Program-made: the position numbers and the translations under genes | Shown: one piece after another, positions 1-7,656 of the stretch | Layout of the letters: every line of letters begins with the position of its first letter | Numbering within the stretch: position 1 is the stretch's first letter | The notes under the pieces: generated by a model | Seen by the model: the letters and a program-made list of their open reading frames with translations, nothing else | Databases searched by the model: none | Told to the model about the DNA's origin: nothing | Assembly: GCF_020740835.1 (NCBI RefSeq) | Contig: NZ_JAINFC010000015.1 | Location: forward strand, 1 to 34,854 | Origin: Streptomyces sp. UNOC14_S4 | Lineage (GTDB): Bacteria; Actinomycetota; Actinomycetes; Streptomycetales; Streptomycetaceae | Reading direction: 5' to 3' | Length of the DNA: 34,854 nt

Positions 1-42
1 GTTCCCCCCGTGGTCCCCCGTGTGTTCCTCCCCCGGCCTTCC

Positions 43-819
43 TCAGGCCACCAGCTCGCCGAACGACTCCGACATCTCCCGGCCGGAGCCGATGACCTCG
101 TCGTCACGCAGCCGGCGCAGGGAGCGCCAGATGCTGCTCTTGACCGTGCCGACGCTGATGTCGAGGATCTCGGCGATCTCCGGGTCCGTACGGCCCTCGT
201 AGTAGCGCAGGACGAGCATCGTGCGCTGGAGCTCGGGCAGCCGGGCCAGCGCCTGCCAGAGGACGGCGCGCAGCTCGGTGCCGCGCATCGCGTCGGTCTC
301 GCCGACGGTCTCCGGCAGTTCCTCGGTCGGGTACTCGTTCAGCTTCCGGCGGCGCCAGGCGCTGATGTGCAGGTTGGTCATCGTGCGGCGCAGGTAGCCG
401 CCGACGGCCGCCTTGTCCGTGATCCGGTCCCAGGCGCGGTACGTGGAGAACAGCGCGCTCTGCAGCAGGTCCTCGGCCTCGTGCCGGTCGCCCGTCAGGT
501 GGTAGGCGGTCGCGTACAGCGACGCCCGGCGCTCCTGGACGTACGCGGTGAAGGCGGCCTCGGTGTCGGCCTGCTTCGTGCGGGCGGCGGCCTGCGGCTG
601 CTTCTCCGCGGGCTGTTCCGCAGCGGCCTCCCCCAAGGCCGTCACGGGCCGGCCGTACGTGATCGCGTCGATCGCCACCATGTAGGGCGGACGAACACGT
701 CCGGTGCCGCGGGCGCACCCCCGCCCGCCCACGGCACCGGACTTCTCCGGGCTCCGGCCGACGTCGTGCAGGCGCGTGCGAATGACTGCGCTCGTCATCG
801 TGCTGTGCAGTGTGTTCAT
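43..819 (-). CDS. sigQ: SigE-family (ECF-like) RNA polymerase sigma factor SigQ
   Basis: Sigma-70 family factor of 258 aa. Sigma region 2 lies at about residues 88-159 (AEDLLQSALFSTYRAWDRI) and region 4 at about 181-237, with the helix-turn-helix around PEIAEILDISVGTVKSSIWR. The start at 819 was chosen because a GGGGGG purine tract lies about 6 nt upstream. An ATG at 681 has no ribosome-binding site and would remove the N-terminal extension. The gene is divergent from afsQ1-afsQ2. Known: in S. coelicolor sigQ is the divergent neighbour of afsQ1, is controlled by AfsQ1 and antagonises its output. Inferred: the same circuit operates here, through the GTCAC-N6-GCAAC element in the shared promoter region. 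The C-terminal tail (about 20 residues after region 4) is acidic. Family and locus identity are secure; only the exact start is open. Confidence 0.9.
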   Translation of the reverse strand: MNTLHSTMTSAVIRTRLHDVGRSPEKSGAVGGRGCARGTGRVRPPYMVAIDAITYGRPVTALGEAAAEQPAEKQPQAAARTKQADTEAAFTAYVQERRASLYATAYHLTGDRHEAEDLLQSALFSTYRAWDRITDKAAVGGYLRRTMTNLHISAWRRRKLNEYPTEELPETVGETDAMRGTELRAVLWQALARLPELQRTMLVLRYYEGRTDPEIAEILDISVGTVKSSIWRSLRRLRDDEVIGSGREMSESFGELVA

Positions 820-929
820 CTCGCGCCCCCCGTCGGTGGAGCCAGCTCGGTCCGTCGTGTCGCCGGGCCGTCGCTTCTGCCCGATGACTTCAGCCTGCCG
901 GGCCAGTTTCATGACGCCGTCCGCCGACT

Positions 930-945
930 GTCACAGCCTTGCAAC
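930..945. promoter_or_regulatory. Candidate AfsQ1 operator between sigQ and afsQ1
   Basis: GTCAC at 930-934, six bases, then GCAAC at 941-945. The published AfsQ1 consensus is a direct repeat GTnAC-n6-GTnAC, so this fits at nine of ten informative positions or better. It lies in the 186-bp divergent region, about 60 bp before afsQ1 and 111 bp before sigQ, suitable for autoregulation and for control of sigQ. Binding is inferred, not shown. Confidence 0.6.
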
Positions 946-1005
946 AGGCCCGGAGCGGTGGGGCGGGACGGCTTCGGTCGAACTACCGGCCAGTCGTAGG
1001 CCAGA

Positions 1006-1692
1006 ATGACCGACGTGCCTTTCCTGTTGCTGATCGAGGACGACGACGCCATCCGGACGGCTCTCGAGTTCTCCCTGTCCCGCCAGGGTCACCGTGTGGT
1101 GACCGCGGCGTCGGGCGAAGAGGGCCTGAAGATGCTGCGCGAGCAGCGGCCGGACCTGATCGTGCTGGACGTCATGCTGCCCGGTATCGACGGTTTCGAG
1201 GTGTGCCGGCGCATCCGCCGCACGGACCAGTTGCCGATCATCCTGCTGACCGCGCGCAGCGACGACATCGACGTCGTCGTGGGCCTGGAGTCGGGTGCGG
1301 ACGACTATGTCGTCAAGCCCGTGCAGGGCCGGGTGCTCGACGCCCGCATCCGGGCGGTGCTGCGCCGCGGCGAGCGGGAGTCCAACGACTCCGCGTCGTT
1401 CGGTTCGCTGGTCATCGACCGGGCCGCGATGACGGTCACCAAGAACGGCGAGGACCTCCAGCTGACGCCGACCGAGCTGCGGCTGCTGCTGGAGCTCAGC
1501 CGCCGTCCGGGGCAGGCGCTGTCGCGCCAGCAGCTGCTGCGGCTGGTCTGGGAGCACGACTACCTGGGCGACTCGCGGCTGGTGGACGCCTGCGTGCAGC
1601 GGCTGCGCGCCAAGGTCGAGGACGTGCCGTCCTCGCCGACCCTCATCCGTACGGTCCGCGGCGTCGGCTACCGCCTTGACGCCCCGCAGTGA
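1006..1692 (+). CDS. afsQ1: Two-component response regulator AfsQ1 (OmpR/PhoB family)
   Basis: Protein of 228 aa with an N-terminal receiver domain (residues about 5-120) and a C-terminal winged-helix DNA-binding domain (about 135-225, ending RTVRGVGYRL). The acidic pocket is IEDDD at 10-14. The phosphoacceptor is Asp55 in IVLDVMLPG, with the switch Thr in LLTARS and Lys in VVKP. An in-frame GTG at 1015 would make this Asp52, the number used for S. coelicolor AfsQ1, so the true start may be 1015. The ATG at 1006 has a weak AGG 5 nt upstream. Known role: with AfsQ2 it activates antibiotic pathway regulators and nitrogen-related genes under certain nutrient conditions. It is followed by afsQ2 after 64 bp (if afsQ2 starts at 1757) and divergent from sigQ. 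Confidence 0.96.
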   Translation: MTDVPFLLLIEDDDAIRTALEFSLSRQGHRVVTAASGEEGLKMLREQRPDLIVLDVMLPGIDGFEVCRRIRRTDQLPIILLTARSDDIDVVVGLESGADDYVVKPVQGRVLDARIRAVLRRGERESNDSASFGSLVIDRAAMTVTKNGEDLQLTPTELRLLLELSRRPGQALSRQQLLRLVWEHDYLGDSRLVDACVQRLRAKVEDVPSSPTLIRTVRGVGYRLDAPQ

Positions 1693-1756
1693 CCGCTCCC
1701 GCACTCCACAGCACAGCCCGCCACAGCACGCCACAACAGCACACAGAGAGCACACC

Positions 1757-3325
1757 GTGACACTTCAGGCCGGTCGGGGAAGGGGCTGGACGGCGGCCAC
1801 GAGCGTCGTGAAGCTCAGCATGCGCTGGATCAGCCTGCGGCTGCGGCTGATGCTGGTCTTCGCGCTCGTCGCGCTCGCCGCCGCGGTCTCCGCCTCCGGT
1901 ATCGCGTACTGGCTGAACCGGGACGCGGTGCTGACCCGTACCCAGGACGCCGCGCTCGACGACTTCCGCAAGTCGTTGCAGGACAACACCGGTTCGCTGC
2001 CGCTGCAGCCGACCTGCCAGGAGCTCCAGGCGGCCGCGGACCGGATGGCGGCGACCTCGCAGAAGTACGAGGTGCTGCTGATCGGCAAGACCGGCAGCGG
2101 TGACTGCGCGGCGCCCTCCGACCGTGACCTGTTCACGCTGAAGGTCGTGCCCGAGTCGCTGCGGGCGGCGGTCAACCGCGAGCGCCGGATCGACGACTCG
2201 AACCGTTACGCGTACCACCTGTACTGGCAGCGGATCACCCTCGGCGGCAAGCCGTACCTGATCGGCGGCGCCAAGGTGATCGGCGGCGGCCCGACGGGCT
2301 ATCTGCTGAAGTCGCTGGAGAACGAGCGCGAGGACCTGAACTCGCTGGCCTGGTCGCTGGGCATCGCCACCGGCCTCGCGCTGATCGGCTCCGCGCTGCT
2401 CGCGCAGGCGGCCGCGTCCACGGTGCTGCGGCCCGTGCAGCGGCTGGGCGACGCGGCGCGGCGGCTGGGCGAGGGGAAGCTGGACACGCGTCTGGAGGTG
2501 TCGGGTACGGACGAGCTGGCCGACCTGTCGCGCACCTTCAACCGGACCGCGGAGTCGCTGCAGAAGCGGGTCGAGGAGCTGAGCGCCCGGGAGTCCGCGA
2601 GCCGTCGCTTCGTCGCCGACATGTCGCACGAGCTGCGGACGCCGCTGACGGCGATCACCGCCGTCACGGAGGTGCTGGAGGACGAGGCGGACAACCTCGA
2701 CCCCATGATCGCGCCCGCGGTGCAGCTCGTGGTGAGCGAGACCCGGCGGCTGAACGACCTGGTGGAGAATCTGATGGAGGTCACCCGCTTCGACGCGGGC
2801 ACGGCCCGGCTGGTGCTGGACGACGTGGACATCGCCGACCAGATCACGGCGTGCATCGACGCGCGGGCGTGGCTGGACGCGGTCGAGCTCGACGCCGACC
2901 GCGGCATCATGGCGCGCCTGGACCCCCGTCGCCTCGACGTCATCCTCGCCAACCTCATCGGCAACGCGCTCAAGCACGGCGGGTCGCCCGTGCGGGTCTC
3001 GGTGCGGACGGAGGGCGACACGCTGCGGATCGCGGTGCGCGACCACGGCCCGGGCATCCCGGAGGACGTCCTGCCGCACGTCTTCGACCGCTTCTACAAG
3101 GCGAGCGCGTCCCGGCCGCGGTCCGAGGGCAGCGGTCTGGGCCTGTCGATCGCCCTGGAGAACGCGCACATCCACGGCGGTGCGATCACGGCCGCCAACT
3201 CCCCCGAGGGCGGTGCGGTCTTCACGCTGACCCTCCCGCTGGACGGGGGCCCGGCGGACGGCGACGGTGCCGCCCTGCCCGCCGACGGGCAGGGCGGGGA
3301 GCGGGCACAGGAGGACGGAAAGTGA
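1757..3325 (+). CDS. afsQ2: Sensor histidine kinase AfsQ2
   Basis: Membrane histidine kinase of 522 aa from the GTG at 1757. TM1 is at about residues 31-53, followed by an extracytoplasmic sensor region of about 140 residues with two cysteines (Cys87, Cys117). TM2 is at about 195-220, HAMP at about 221-275, and the dimerisation domain has phosphoacceptor His291 in ADMSHELRTPL. The HATPase domain shows an N box with Asn403 (NLIGNALKHG), G1 DHGPGIP and G2 EGSGLGLSIA. It phosphorylates AfsQ1. An in-frame ATG at 1676 overlaps afsQ1 and would add 27 residues; an ATG at 1820 would start just before TM1. The start is therefore uncertain while the rest is firm. The stop overlaps the start of the following lipoprotein gene. 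Confidence 0.95.
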   Translation: MTLQAGRGRGWTAATSVVKLSMRWISLRLRLMLVFALVALAAAVSASGIAYWLNRDAVLTRTQDAALDDFRKSLQDNTGSLPLQPTCQELQAAADRMAATSQKYEVLLIGKTGSGDCAAPSDRDLFTLKVVPESLRAAVNRERRIDDSNRYAYHLYWQRITLGGKPYLIGGAKVIGGGPTGYLLKSLENEREDLNSLAWSLGIATGLALIGSALLAQAAASTVLRPVQRLGDAARRLGEGKLDTRLEVSGTDELADLSRTFNRTAESLQKRVEELSARESASRRFVADMSHELRTPLTAITAVTEVLEDEADNLDPMIAPAVQLVVSETRRLNDLVENLMEVTRFDAGTARLVLDDVDIADQITACIDARAWLDAVELDADRGIMARLDPRRLDVILANLIGNALKHGGSPVRVSVRTEGDTLRIAVRDHGPGIPEDVLPHVFDRFYKASASRPRSEGSGLGLSIALENAHIHGGAITAANSPEGGAVFTLTLPLDGGPADGDGAALPADGQGGERAQEDGK

Positions 3326-3927
3326 GAACCGGAAACGTGCGGATCCGTACCGCCGTCCTGGCGCTGACGCTGGCCGGCTCCCTTCCCGTGCTCTCCGCGT
3401 GCGGCATCCGCGGCACCGCCGTGCCCGTGGACGCGGGGGGCGCGCCCTCCCGGGCGTCGTGCGTCGCGCGGCCGGAGCCGAGCGCCGGTACGGGCCTGAC
3501 CACGGTGTCCGTGCAGCTGGAGTGCGCCTCGCAGCTCGTCCCGGTGACGCGCCGGGTCCCGCTGCCGACCACGCCGGACGACGCGACGGTCGTCGCGCGC
3601 ACGCTCCTCGACGAGCTGCGGCGCACACCGCCCACGGAGGAGGCGGAGGCCGGTCTGGTCACCGCCGTGCCGCAGCGGCTGTCGGTCTCGGGGCCGCGGC
3701 CGGGCGACCCGGCGGGCACCCTGCGGCTGGGCCGCGAGCCCGGGGACCTGCCGCAGGTGGCGCTGGCGCAGGTGGTGTGCTCGTTCGTGGGCACGGCCGC
3801 GGCCGACGGCAAGCGGACGGTGGTGCTGGGCGGTCCGGGTGACGCGCGGCCGCAGAGCTACGCGTGCACCGAGGAGATGCGGACGCATCCGGACACCGCG
3901 GACATCAGCGGCTCGCCGGTGTCGTGA
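3322..3927 (+). CDS. Lipoprotein coupled to the AfsQ two-component system
   Basis: Predicted lipoprotein of 201 aa. A basic N-terminus (RTGNVRIR) and hydrophobic stretch end in the lipobox LSAC with lipidated Cys27. The GTG start at 3322 overlaps the afsQ2 TGA in a GTGA arrangement, and GAGGACGG lies just upstream, so translation is coupled. The mature part has further cysteines and a segment around residues 85-150 (ARTLLDELRRTPP, then a LVTAVPQRLSVSG stretch) that resembles a GerMN-like fold as found in LpqB, the lipoprotein partner of MtrAB; this is weak similarity read by eye. A homologous lipoprotein gene follows afsQ2 in S. coelicolor. Inferred role: an extracytoplasmic accessory modulating AfsQ2 sensing. 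Its function is not established. Confidence 0.85.
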   Translation: MRTGNVRIRTAVLALTLAGSLPVLSACGIRGTAVPVDAGGAPSRASCVARPEPSAGTGLTTVSVQLECASQLVPVTRRVPLPTTPDDATVVARTLLDELRRTPPTEEAEAGLVTAVPQRLSVSGPRPGDPAGTLRLGREPGDLPQVALAQVVCSFVGTAAADGKRTVVLGGPGDARPQSYACTEEMRTHPDTADISGSPVS

Positions 3928-3934
3928 TCCGCGG

Positions 3935-3954
3935 GGCGGACGCCGAGGTCCGCC
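3935..3954. terminator. Weak hairpin after the AfsQ lipoprotein gene
   Basis: GGCGGAC (3935-3941) and GTCCGCC (3948-3954) form a 7-bp stem with a 6-nt loop, 7 nt after the lipoprotein stop. There is no T-run. It may end or attenuate the afsQ operon before the VanZ-like gene. Confidence 0.35.
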
Positions 3955-4060
3955 GGGGTACGCCGGGCCGGGTACGCCGGGGCGGACACGCCGTCGCGCG
4001 CCGCCACTCTCCGTTGCCGTGAGCGGAACCGGACGGTGGGCACCCCGCGTCCTGTGGGGC

Positions 4061-4672
4061 GTGCAGGGTCATGGTTACGGCGGTACGCCCGCCCTCCGAT
4101 ACCGCTACCGCGCCGCGGGGTGTGTGCTGCTCGTCGCCCATCTCCTGGCTGTCGGCTGGCTGGCCCTGCGTCCGCTCACGGCGCCGTGGGTGACGGCGGC
4201 GCCGCTGGAGCCGCTGGCTACGATCCGTGCCGATCTGGCGCTCTCCCCCTGGGAGGCGACGCGGGCGATCGGGACGGGCATGCTGCCGCTGGCGCCGCTG
4301 GGCGTGCTGCTGCCGTGGGCGAGGGGCCGGATCACCGCCTCGTCGCTGGGCTCGCTGACCCGCACGGTCTTCACCGCGGCGATGCTGTCGCTGGGGCTCC
4401 AGGTGGTGCGGAGCGGCGTGGTGGGCCAGGTGCTGGACGTGGACGCGCTGCTGCTGAACGTGGCGGGGGTCGCGGTGGCGCACCTGGCGGTGGTGCCCGC
4501 GGCACGGGCCCGGCTGCGGCGCAGGTACGCCGGGCACGGCGGCGGGCGCCCCAGTGGGCACGGTGAGCACGGCGAGAGGCGGGGGGCGGCGTCCCGCCGC
4601 CGTGAGGAACCCGAACGGGCGGCCGCCACGACGGCACCCCCGGCGGTGCCGAGGGTGCGTGTCGCTCCCTGA
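4061..4672 (+). CDS. VanZ-like membrane protein
   Basis: About 203 aa with four hydrophobic segments. They begin near AAGCVLLVAHLLAVGWLALRP, continue through GTGMLPLAPLGVLLPWA and LTRTVFTAAMLSLGLQVV, and end with VDALLLNVAGVAVAHLAVV. The loop motif (DVDALLLNVAG) is typical of VanZ-family proteins (VDDLLLNTLG). VanZ-like proteins are associated with cell-envelope stress, and the biochemical role is unknown. The C-terminal 45 residues are Arg/Gly/Ala-rich and cytoplasmic. The start is uncertain: GTG at 4061 or GTG at 4019, neither with a good ribosome-binding site. It lies on the same strand as afsQ1-afsQ2-lipoprotein and ends before a strong bidirectional terminator, so it may share that operon. 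Confidence 0.75.
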   Translation: MQGHGYGGTPALRYRYRAAGCVLLVAHLLAVGWLALRPLTAPWVTAAPLEPLATIRADLALSPWEATRAIGTGMLPLAPLGVLLPWARGRITASSLGSLTRTVFTAAMLSLGLQVVRSGVVGQVLDVDALLLNVAGVAVAHLAVVPAARARLRRRYAGHGGGRPSGHGEHGERRGAASRRREEPERAAATTAPPAVPRVRVAP

Positions 4673-4708
4673 CGGAGGACATGCGAGAACGGAGAAGCGT
4701 GCGAAGCG

Positions 4709-4751
4709 CGGCGGGCCGCGCACCCCGGTGCAGAGGGTGCGCGGCCCGCCG
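4709..4751. terminator. Strong bidirectional terminator
   Basis: Perfect 17-bp inverted repeat: 4709-4725 (CGGCGGGCCGCGCACCC) and 4735-4751, with a 9-nt loop. It lies between the 3' ends of the plus-strand VanZ-like gene and the minus-strand secreted-protein gene. Confidence 0.85.
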
Positions 4752-4771
4752 TCGCGTACGGGGAGGCGGGG

Positions 4772-5257
4772 TCAGCCGCCGAGGGCCGGCAGGGGCAGGC
4801 CGTTGGTGGGCAGCGGCAGGCCGCCCAGCAGGCCCTTGTTGCCGGACTGGTTCACCTTGGGGGCGCCGTTGACGGGGCCGCCGTTGGTAGGGCCGCCGCC
4901 GGCGGGGGTGCTGCTGACCTGGCCGCCGCCGTTGTCGGCCGGGGCGGCCTTGTGCTGCGGGACGAGCTCGGGGGTCTTCGGGAGGTTGGGCGCCAGGGCC
5001 TTGTCCACCGCCTGGGAGGGGCCCTTCAGGATGCCGCTCTGGACGGCGCGGTCCGCGGCGGCGATGACGGGGCCACCGGCCGGGGCGAGCTTCGCGGCCT
5101 GCTGAATGGGCAGCCCACCCATCGTGGTCTTGACGGTGCCGGTGACCGTCTCCACGGCGTTCGCGGTACCGACGGCCGCGGCGTTGCCCGCCGCGGTGGC
5201 GGCGAAGGCGACACCGAGCACGGCGGCACCGAGAGTCTTGATGGTTCCCTGCTTCAT
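4772..5257 (-). CDS. Small secreted Gly/Pro/Ala-rich protein
   Basis: Protein of 161 aa. The signal peptide (MKQGTIKTLGAAVLGVAFAA, cleavage near NAAA at about residue 28) is followed by a conserved-looking Ala/Val-rich segment with a short hydrophobic helix (residues about 30-90) and a low-complexity tail (GGGQVSSTPAGGGPTNGGPVNG) ending in LPLPTNGLPLPALGG. AGGAAAG-type purines (AGGAAAG, about 8 nt upstream) support the ATG. Similar short secreted proteins are common in Streptomyces, often mislabelled as ATP-binding; no enzymatic motif is visible. Likely an extracellular or cell-wall-associated protein of unknown role. Monocistronic: the strong hairpin 4709-4751 lies downstream. Confidence 0.85.
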   Translation of the reverse strand: MKQGTIKTLGAAVLGVAFAATAAGNAAAVGTANAVETVTGTVKTTMGGLPIQQAAKLAPAGGPVIAAADRAVQSGILKGPSQAVDKALAPNLPKTPELVPQHKAAPADNGGGQVSSTPAGGGPTNGGPVNGAPKVNQSGNKGLLGGLPLPTNGLPLPALGG

Positions 5258-5327
5258 CTGAGTCTTTCCTCGCGACGGGGGAATTTTGAGGCAACCTAGT
5301 CACGAGTTCCGGCGAACCGCAATGAAT

Positions 5328-5360
5328 GACACGGCCGGGACCTGAAGTCCCGGCCGTGTC
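5328..5360. terminator. Terminator downstream of adenosine deaminase
   Basis: Perfect 14-bp stem GACACGGCCGGGAC (5328-5341) / 5347-5360 with a 5-nt loop. A CTTTTC run follows on the plus strand. It separates add from the downstream minus-strand secreted-protein gene. Confidence 0.8.
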
Positions 5361-5414
5361 GGGGCTTTTCCCCGTGGTTTCACCGTCGGTTGCGACGGCA
5401 AAGAGAATTGCTGG

Positions 5415-6563
5415 TCAGGCGGTTTCCGTCGCCGTCTGCCGGAACAGCCACTCCGACCTCAGCTCGGCGTATCCGGGCTTGACGACGTCGTTGATCATTG
5501 CCAGACGTTCATCGAATGGGATGAATGCGGACTTCATCGCGTTGACGGTCATCCATTCCATGTCACCGAGGTCGTAGCCGAACGCCTTGACCAGGTGCTC
5601 GAATTCGCGGCTCATGCTGGTGCCGCTCATGAGCCGGTTGTCGGTGTTGACCGTCGTACGGAAACGCAGTTTGCGCAGCAGCCCGATCGGGTGCTCCTCG
5701 TAGGAGGCGGCGGCGCCGGTCTGGAGGTTCGAGGTCGGGCACATCTCCAGGGGGATGCGCTTGTCCCGGACGTAGCTGGCCAGCCGGCCCAGCTTGACCG
5801 TGCCGTCCTCGGCGATCTGGATGTCGTCGATGATGCGCACGCCGTGCCCGAGGCGGTCCGCGCCGCACCACTGGAGCGCCTGCCAGATCGACGGCAGGCC
5901 GAACGCCTCGCCCGCGTGGATGGTGAAGTGGTTGTTCTCGCGCTTGAGGTACTCGAAGGCGTCCAGGTGGCGGGTGGGAGGGAAGCCCGCCTCGGCGCCC
6001 GCGATGTCGAAGCCGACGACGCCCGAGTCGCGGTAGCGGTTGGCGAGTTCGGCGATCTCCAGGGCGCGGGCGGCGTGCCGCATGGCCGTGAGCAGCGCGC
6101 CCACGCGGATGCGGTGGCCGTTCTCGCGGGCCCGGCGCTCGCCCAGGCGGAAGCCCTCGTTCACGGCCTCGACGACCTCTTCGAGGGAGAGCCCGGCCTC
6201 CAGGTGCTGCTCGGGCGCGTAGCGCACCTCCGCGTAGACGACGCCGTCCTCCGCCAGGTCCTCGGCGCACTCGGCGGCCACCCGGACCAGTGCCTCGCGG
6301 GTCTGCATCACGGCGCAGGTGTGCGCGAAGGTCTCCAGGTAGCGCTCCAGCGAGCCGGAGTCGGCGGCTTCACGGAACCAGACGCCCAGCTTGTCCGGGT
6401 CGGTCTCGGGCAGCGCGTCGTAACCGGTCTCGCGGGCCAGGTCGACGATCGTGCCGGGGCGCAGACCGCCGTCCAGGTGGTCGTGGAGCAACACCTTGGG
6501 GGCGCGACGAATCTGCTCGGAGTTCGGGAGATTCGGGAGAGGGGAGGTGGTCTCGGTCGTCAT
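5415..6563 (-). CDS. add: Adenosine deaminase
   Basis: Protein of 382 aa, usual length for the family. It hydrolyses adenosine and deoxyadenosine to inosine and deoxyinosine plus ammonia (EC 3.5.4.4). Visible active-site residues are zinc ligands His27 and His29 (HDHLDG), His216 and catalytic Glu219 in HAGE, His240 in LGHG, and Asp308 in [12 protein letters not shown]. The second Asp of the more usual TDDP is Asn here, which is the common pattern in actinobacterial Add. There is no clear Shine-Dalgarno, but a TAGAGT -10-like hexamer ends 6 nt before the ATG, so the transcript may be leaderless. The 12-bp palindrome CTACGCGCGTAG sits just upstream and recurs upstream of the nucleoside transporter genes, suggesting co-regulation with purine/pyrimidine salvage. 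Confidence 0.96.
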   Translation of the reverse strand: MTTETTSPLPNLPNSEQIRRAPKVLLHDHLDGGLRPGTIVDLARETGYDALPETDPDKLGVWFREAADSGSLERYLETFAHTCAVMQTREALVRVAAECAEDLAEDGVVYAEVRYAPEQHLEAGLSLEEVVEAVNEGFRLGERRARENGHRIRVGALLTAMRHAARALEIAELANRYRDSGVVGFDIAGAEAGFPPTRHLDAFEYLKRENNHFTIHAGEAFGLPSIWQALQWCGADRLGHGVRIIDDIQIAEDGTVKLGRLASYVRDKRIPLEMCPTSNLQTGAAASYEEHPIGLLRKLRFRTTVNTDNRLMSGTSMSREFEHLVKAFGYDLGDMEWMTVNAMKSAFIPFDERLAMINDVVKPGYAELRSEWLFRQTATETA

Positions 6564-6579
6564 TGCCGCACTCTAGCCC

Positions 6580-6591
6580 CTACGCGCGTAG
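6580..6591. promoter_or_regulatory. Palindromic operator candidate CTACGCGCGTAG, add copy
   Basis: Perfect 12-bp palindrome 17 bp upstream of the add start codon, in the spacer or core of the presumed promoter. Exact and near copies occur upstream of the nucleoside ABC operon (16251-16262, 16231-16242) and bmp (17478-17489). Its position would let a bound protein block RNA polymerase. The regulator is not in this window as far as can be told. Confidence 0.6.
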
Positions 6592-6665
6592 ATATCGGCG
6601 AACGATACGGAACGGTGACCCATCGGCGGGGTGGACACCGCGCGGCGTTCTGCCATCGTTCTGCC

Positions 6666-7445
6666 ATGCCTGAGCAAGCGCTTCCGCAACGGGGCCCCGA
6701 AGGGCCCGGAACGGGCGTTCCCCGTCTGGGAAAACCCGTAGGAACGGAGCACTCCGTGCACGGCGTCGCCCTGCTGCTGCCCGGCGGGCCGCCGACCGGG
6801 GCACGGCCGCCGTCGGTACGGGCGCTCGCCGCGCAGCGGCCGCTGGTGCGGCGGCTCGCCCGCGTGGGCGCGGCGGAGGGGCTCGTCGTCCATGTCGTCC
6901 GCTACCGCCACCGCGGCTGGAACGGTTCCGCGGCCGACCCGGTGCGGGACGCGCACTGGGCGGCGGACGAGGCCGTGCGGCTCTACGGCGACGTGCCGGT
7001 GTGCCTGGTCGGTACGGACATGGGCGGGCGGGCCGCCCTGCGTGCCGCGGGGCATCCGGCCGTCACCTCCGTCCTGGCCCTGGCCCCTTGGCTGCCGGAG
7101 CCGGAGGCGGTGCTCGACCCCGACCCGGTGCGGCAGCTCACGGGGCGGCGGGTGCTGCTGGTGCACGGCACCAACGATGAGCGCACGGACCCCGATCTGT
7201 CGTTCCGGCTCGCCGAGCGGGCGAAGAAGGTGAACCGGGACGTGTGCCGCTTCGAGGTCCACTCGGACGGGCACGGCCTGCGGCAGCATCGCTCCGAAGT
7301 GCTGTCCCTGGCCGTGGATTTCGTCCTCGGCTCCCTCTTCGGGCGCCACTACGCCCGGCCGGTCGCCGACGCGCTGGCGGCTCCGCCGCCTCTCGGACTA
7401 CGGATGCCGCTGGCATCCGGCTTCGGGGGGTCGCTGGGGTATTGA
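6666..7445 (+). CDS. Alpha/beta-hydrolase-like protein with Asp in the nucleophile elbow
   Basis: Protein of 259 aa from the ATG at 6666. An in-frame GTG at 6756 has a clear ribosome-binding site (GGAACGGAG about 6 nt upstream) and would give 229 aa, so it may be the real start. The alpha/beta-hydrolase pattern is present: a central strand and elbow (VCLVGTDMGGRAAL, residues 112-125), an acid after HGTND (Asp171) and a His in HSDGH (His203). The elbow reads G-T-D-M-G, so the nucleophile position 118 is Asp instead of the usual Ser. Asp nucleophiles are known in haloalkane dehalogenases and epoxide hydrolases, but the overall sequence looks more like dienelactone-hydrolase-type proteins of actinomycetes. 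Substrate unknown. It stands alone, divergent from add. Confidence 0.75.
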   Translation: MPEQALPQRGPEGPGTGVPRLGKPVGTEHSVHGVALLLPGGPPTGARPPSVRALAAQRPLVRRLARVGAAEGLVVHVVRYRHRGWNGSAADPVRDAHWAADEAVRLYGDVPVCLVGTDMGGRAALRAAGHPAVTSVLALAPWLPEPEAVLDPDPVRQLTGRRVLLVHGTNDERTDPDLSFRLAERAKKVNRDVCRFEVHSDGHGLRQHRSEVLSLAVDFVLGSLFGRHYARPVADALAAPPPLGLRMPLASGFGGSLGY

Positions 7446-7488
7446 CCGTGGTCCGGTACGCCTATTGGGGTGCGTCTTGCGCTGCGCG

Positions 7489-7538
7489 CGGCGGCTGCGG
7501 GTGCGGTGGGGGCTTGTCGCGCAGTTCCCCGCGCCCCT
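7489..7538 (-). repeat. Dispersed Streptomyces intergenic repeat, copy A
   Basis: On the minus strand it reads AGGGGCGCGGGGAACTGCGC followed by GACAAGCCCCCACC and a GC-rich tail ending in CGCAGCCGC. It matches the three copies at 28288-28500 and can fold through GGGGC/GCCCC. It lies in the gap between convergent genes. Confidence 0.8.
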
Positions 7539-7556
7539 GACGGGGCGCGTCCCGTC
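7539..7556. terminator. Hairpin between hydrolase and LysR genes
   Basis: GACGGG (7539-7544) and CCCGTC (7551-7556) pair around GCGCGT. It sits next to the repeat element between two convergent genes. A second palindrome, GACGGGGCGCCCCGTC at 7643-7658, overlaps the LysR stop codon. Together they could terminate both genes. Confidence 0.5.
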
Positions 7557-7656
7557 GGCCGAACTCCCGCCTCACCCCGGTTGTGGGCAGGCGTTCCGCA
7601 CGGCGGAACGGGTGGGCACAACCGGACCACCGGCCGCAACCCGACGGGGCGCCCCG

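Noticed and set aside
4681-4872. Short plus-strand frame after the VanZ-like gene, with GGAGGA before its ATG
   Set aside because: It runs straight through a strong terminator hairpin and then antisense to the secreted-protein gene.
5595-6665. Long plus-strand open frame antisense to add
   Set aside because: It joins the hydrolase frame but only because GC-rich third positions keep the opposite strand open. Its sequence is Arg/Gly/Val-rich without family motifs, and add is beyond doubt.
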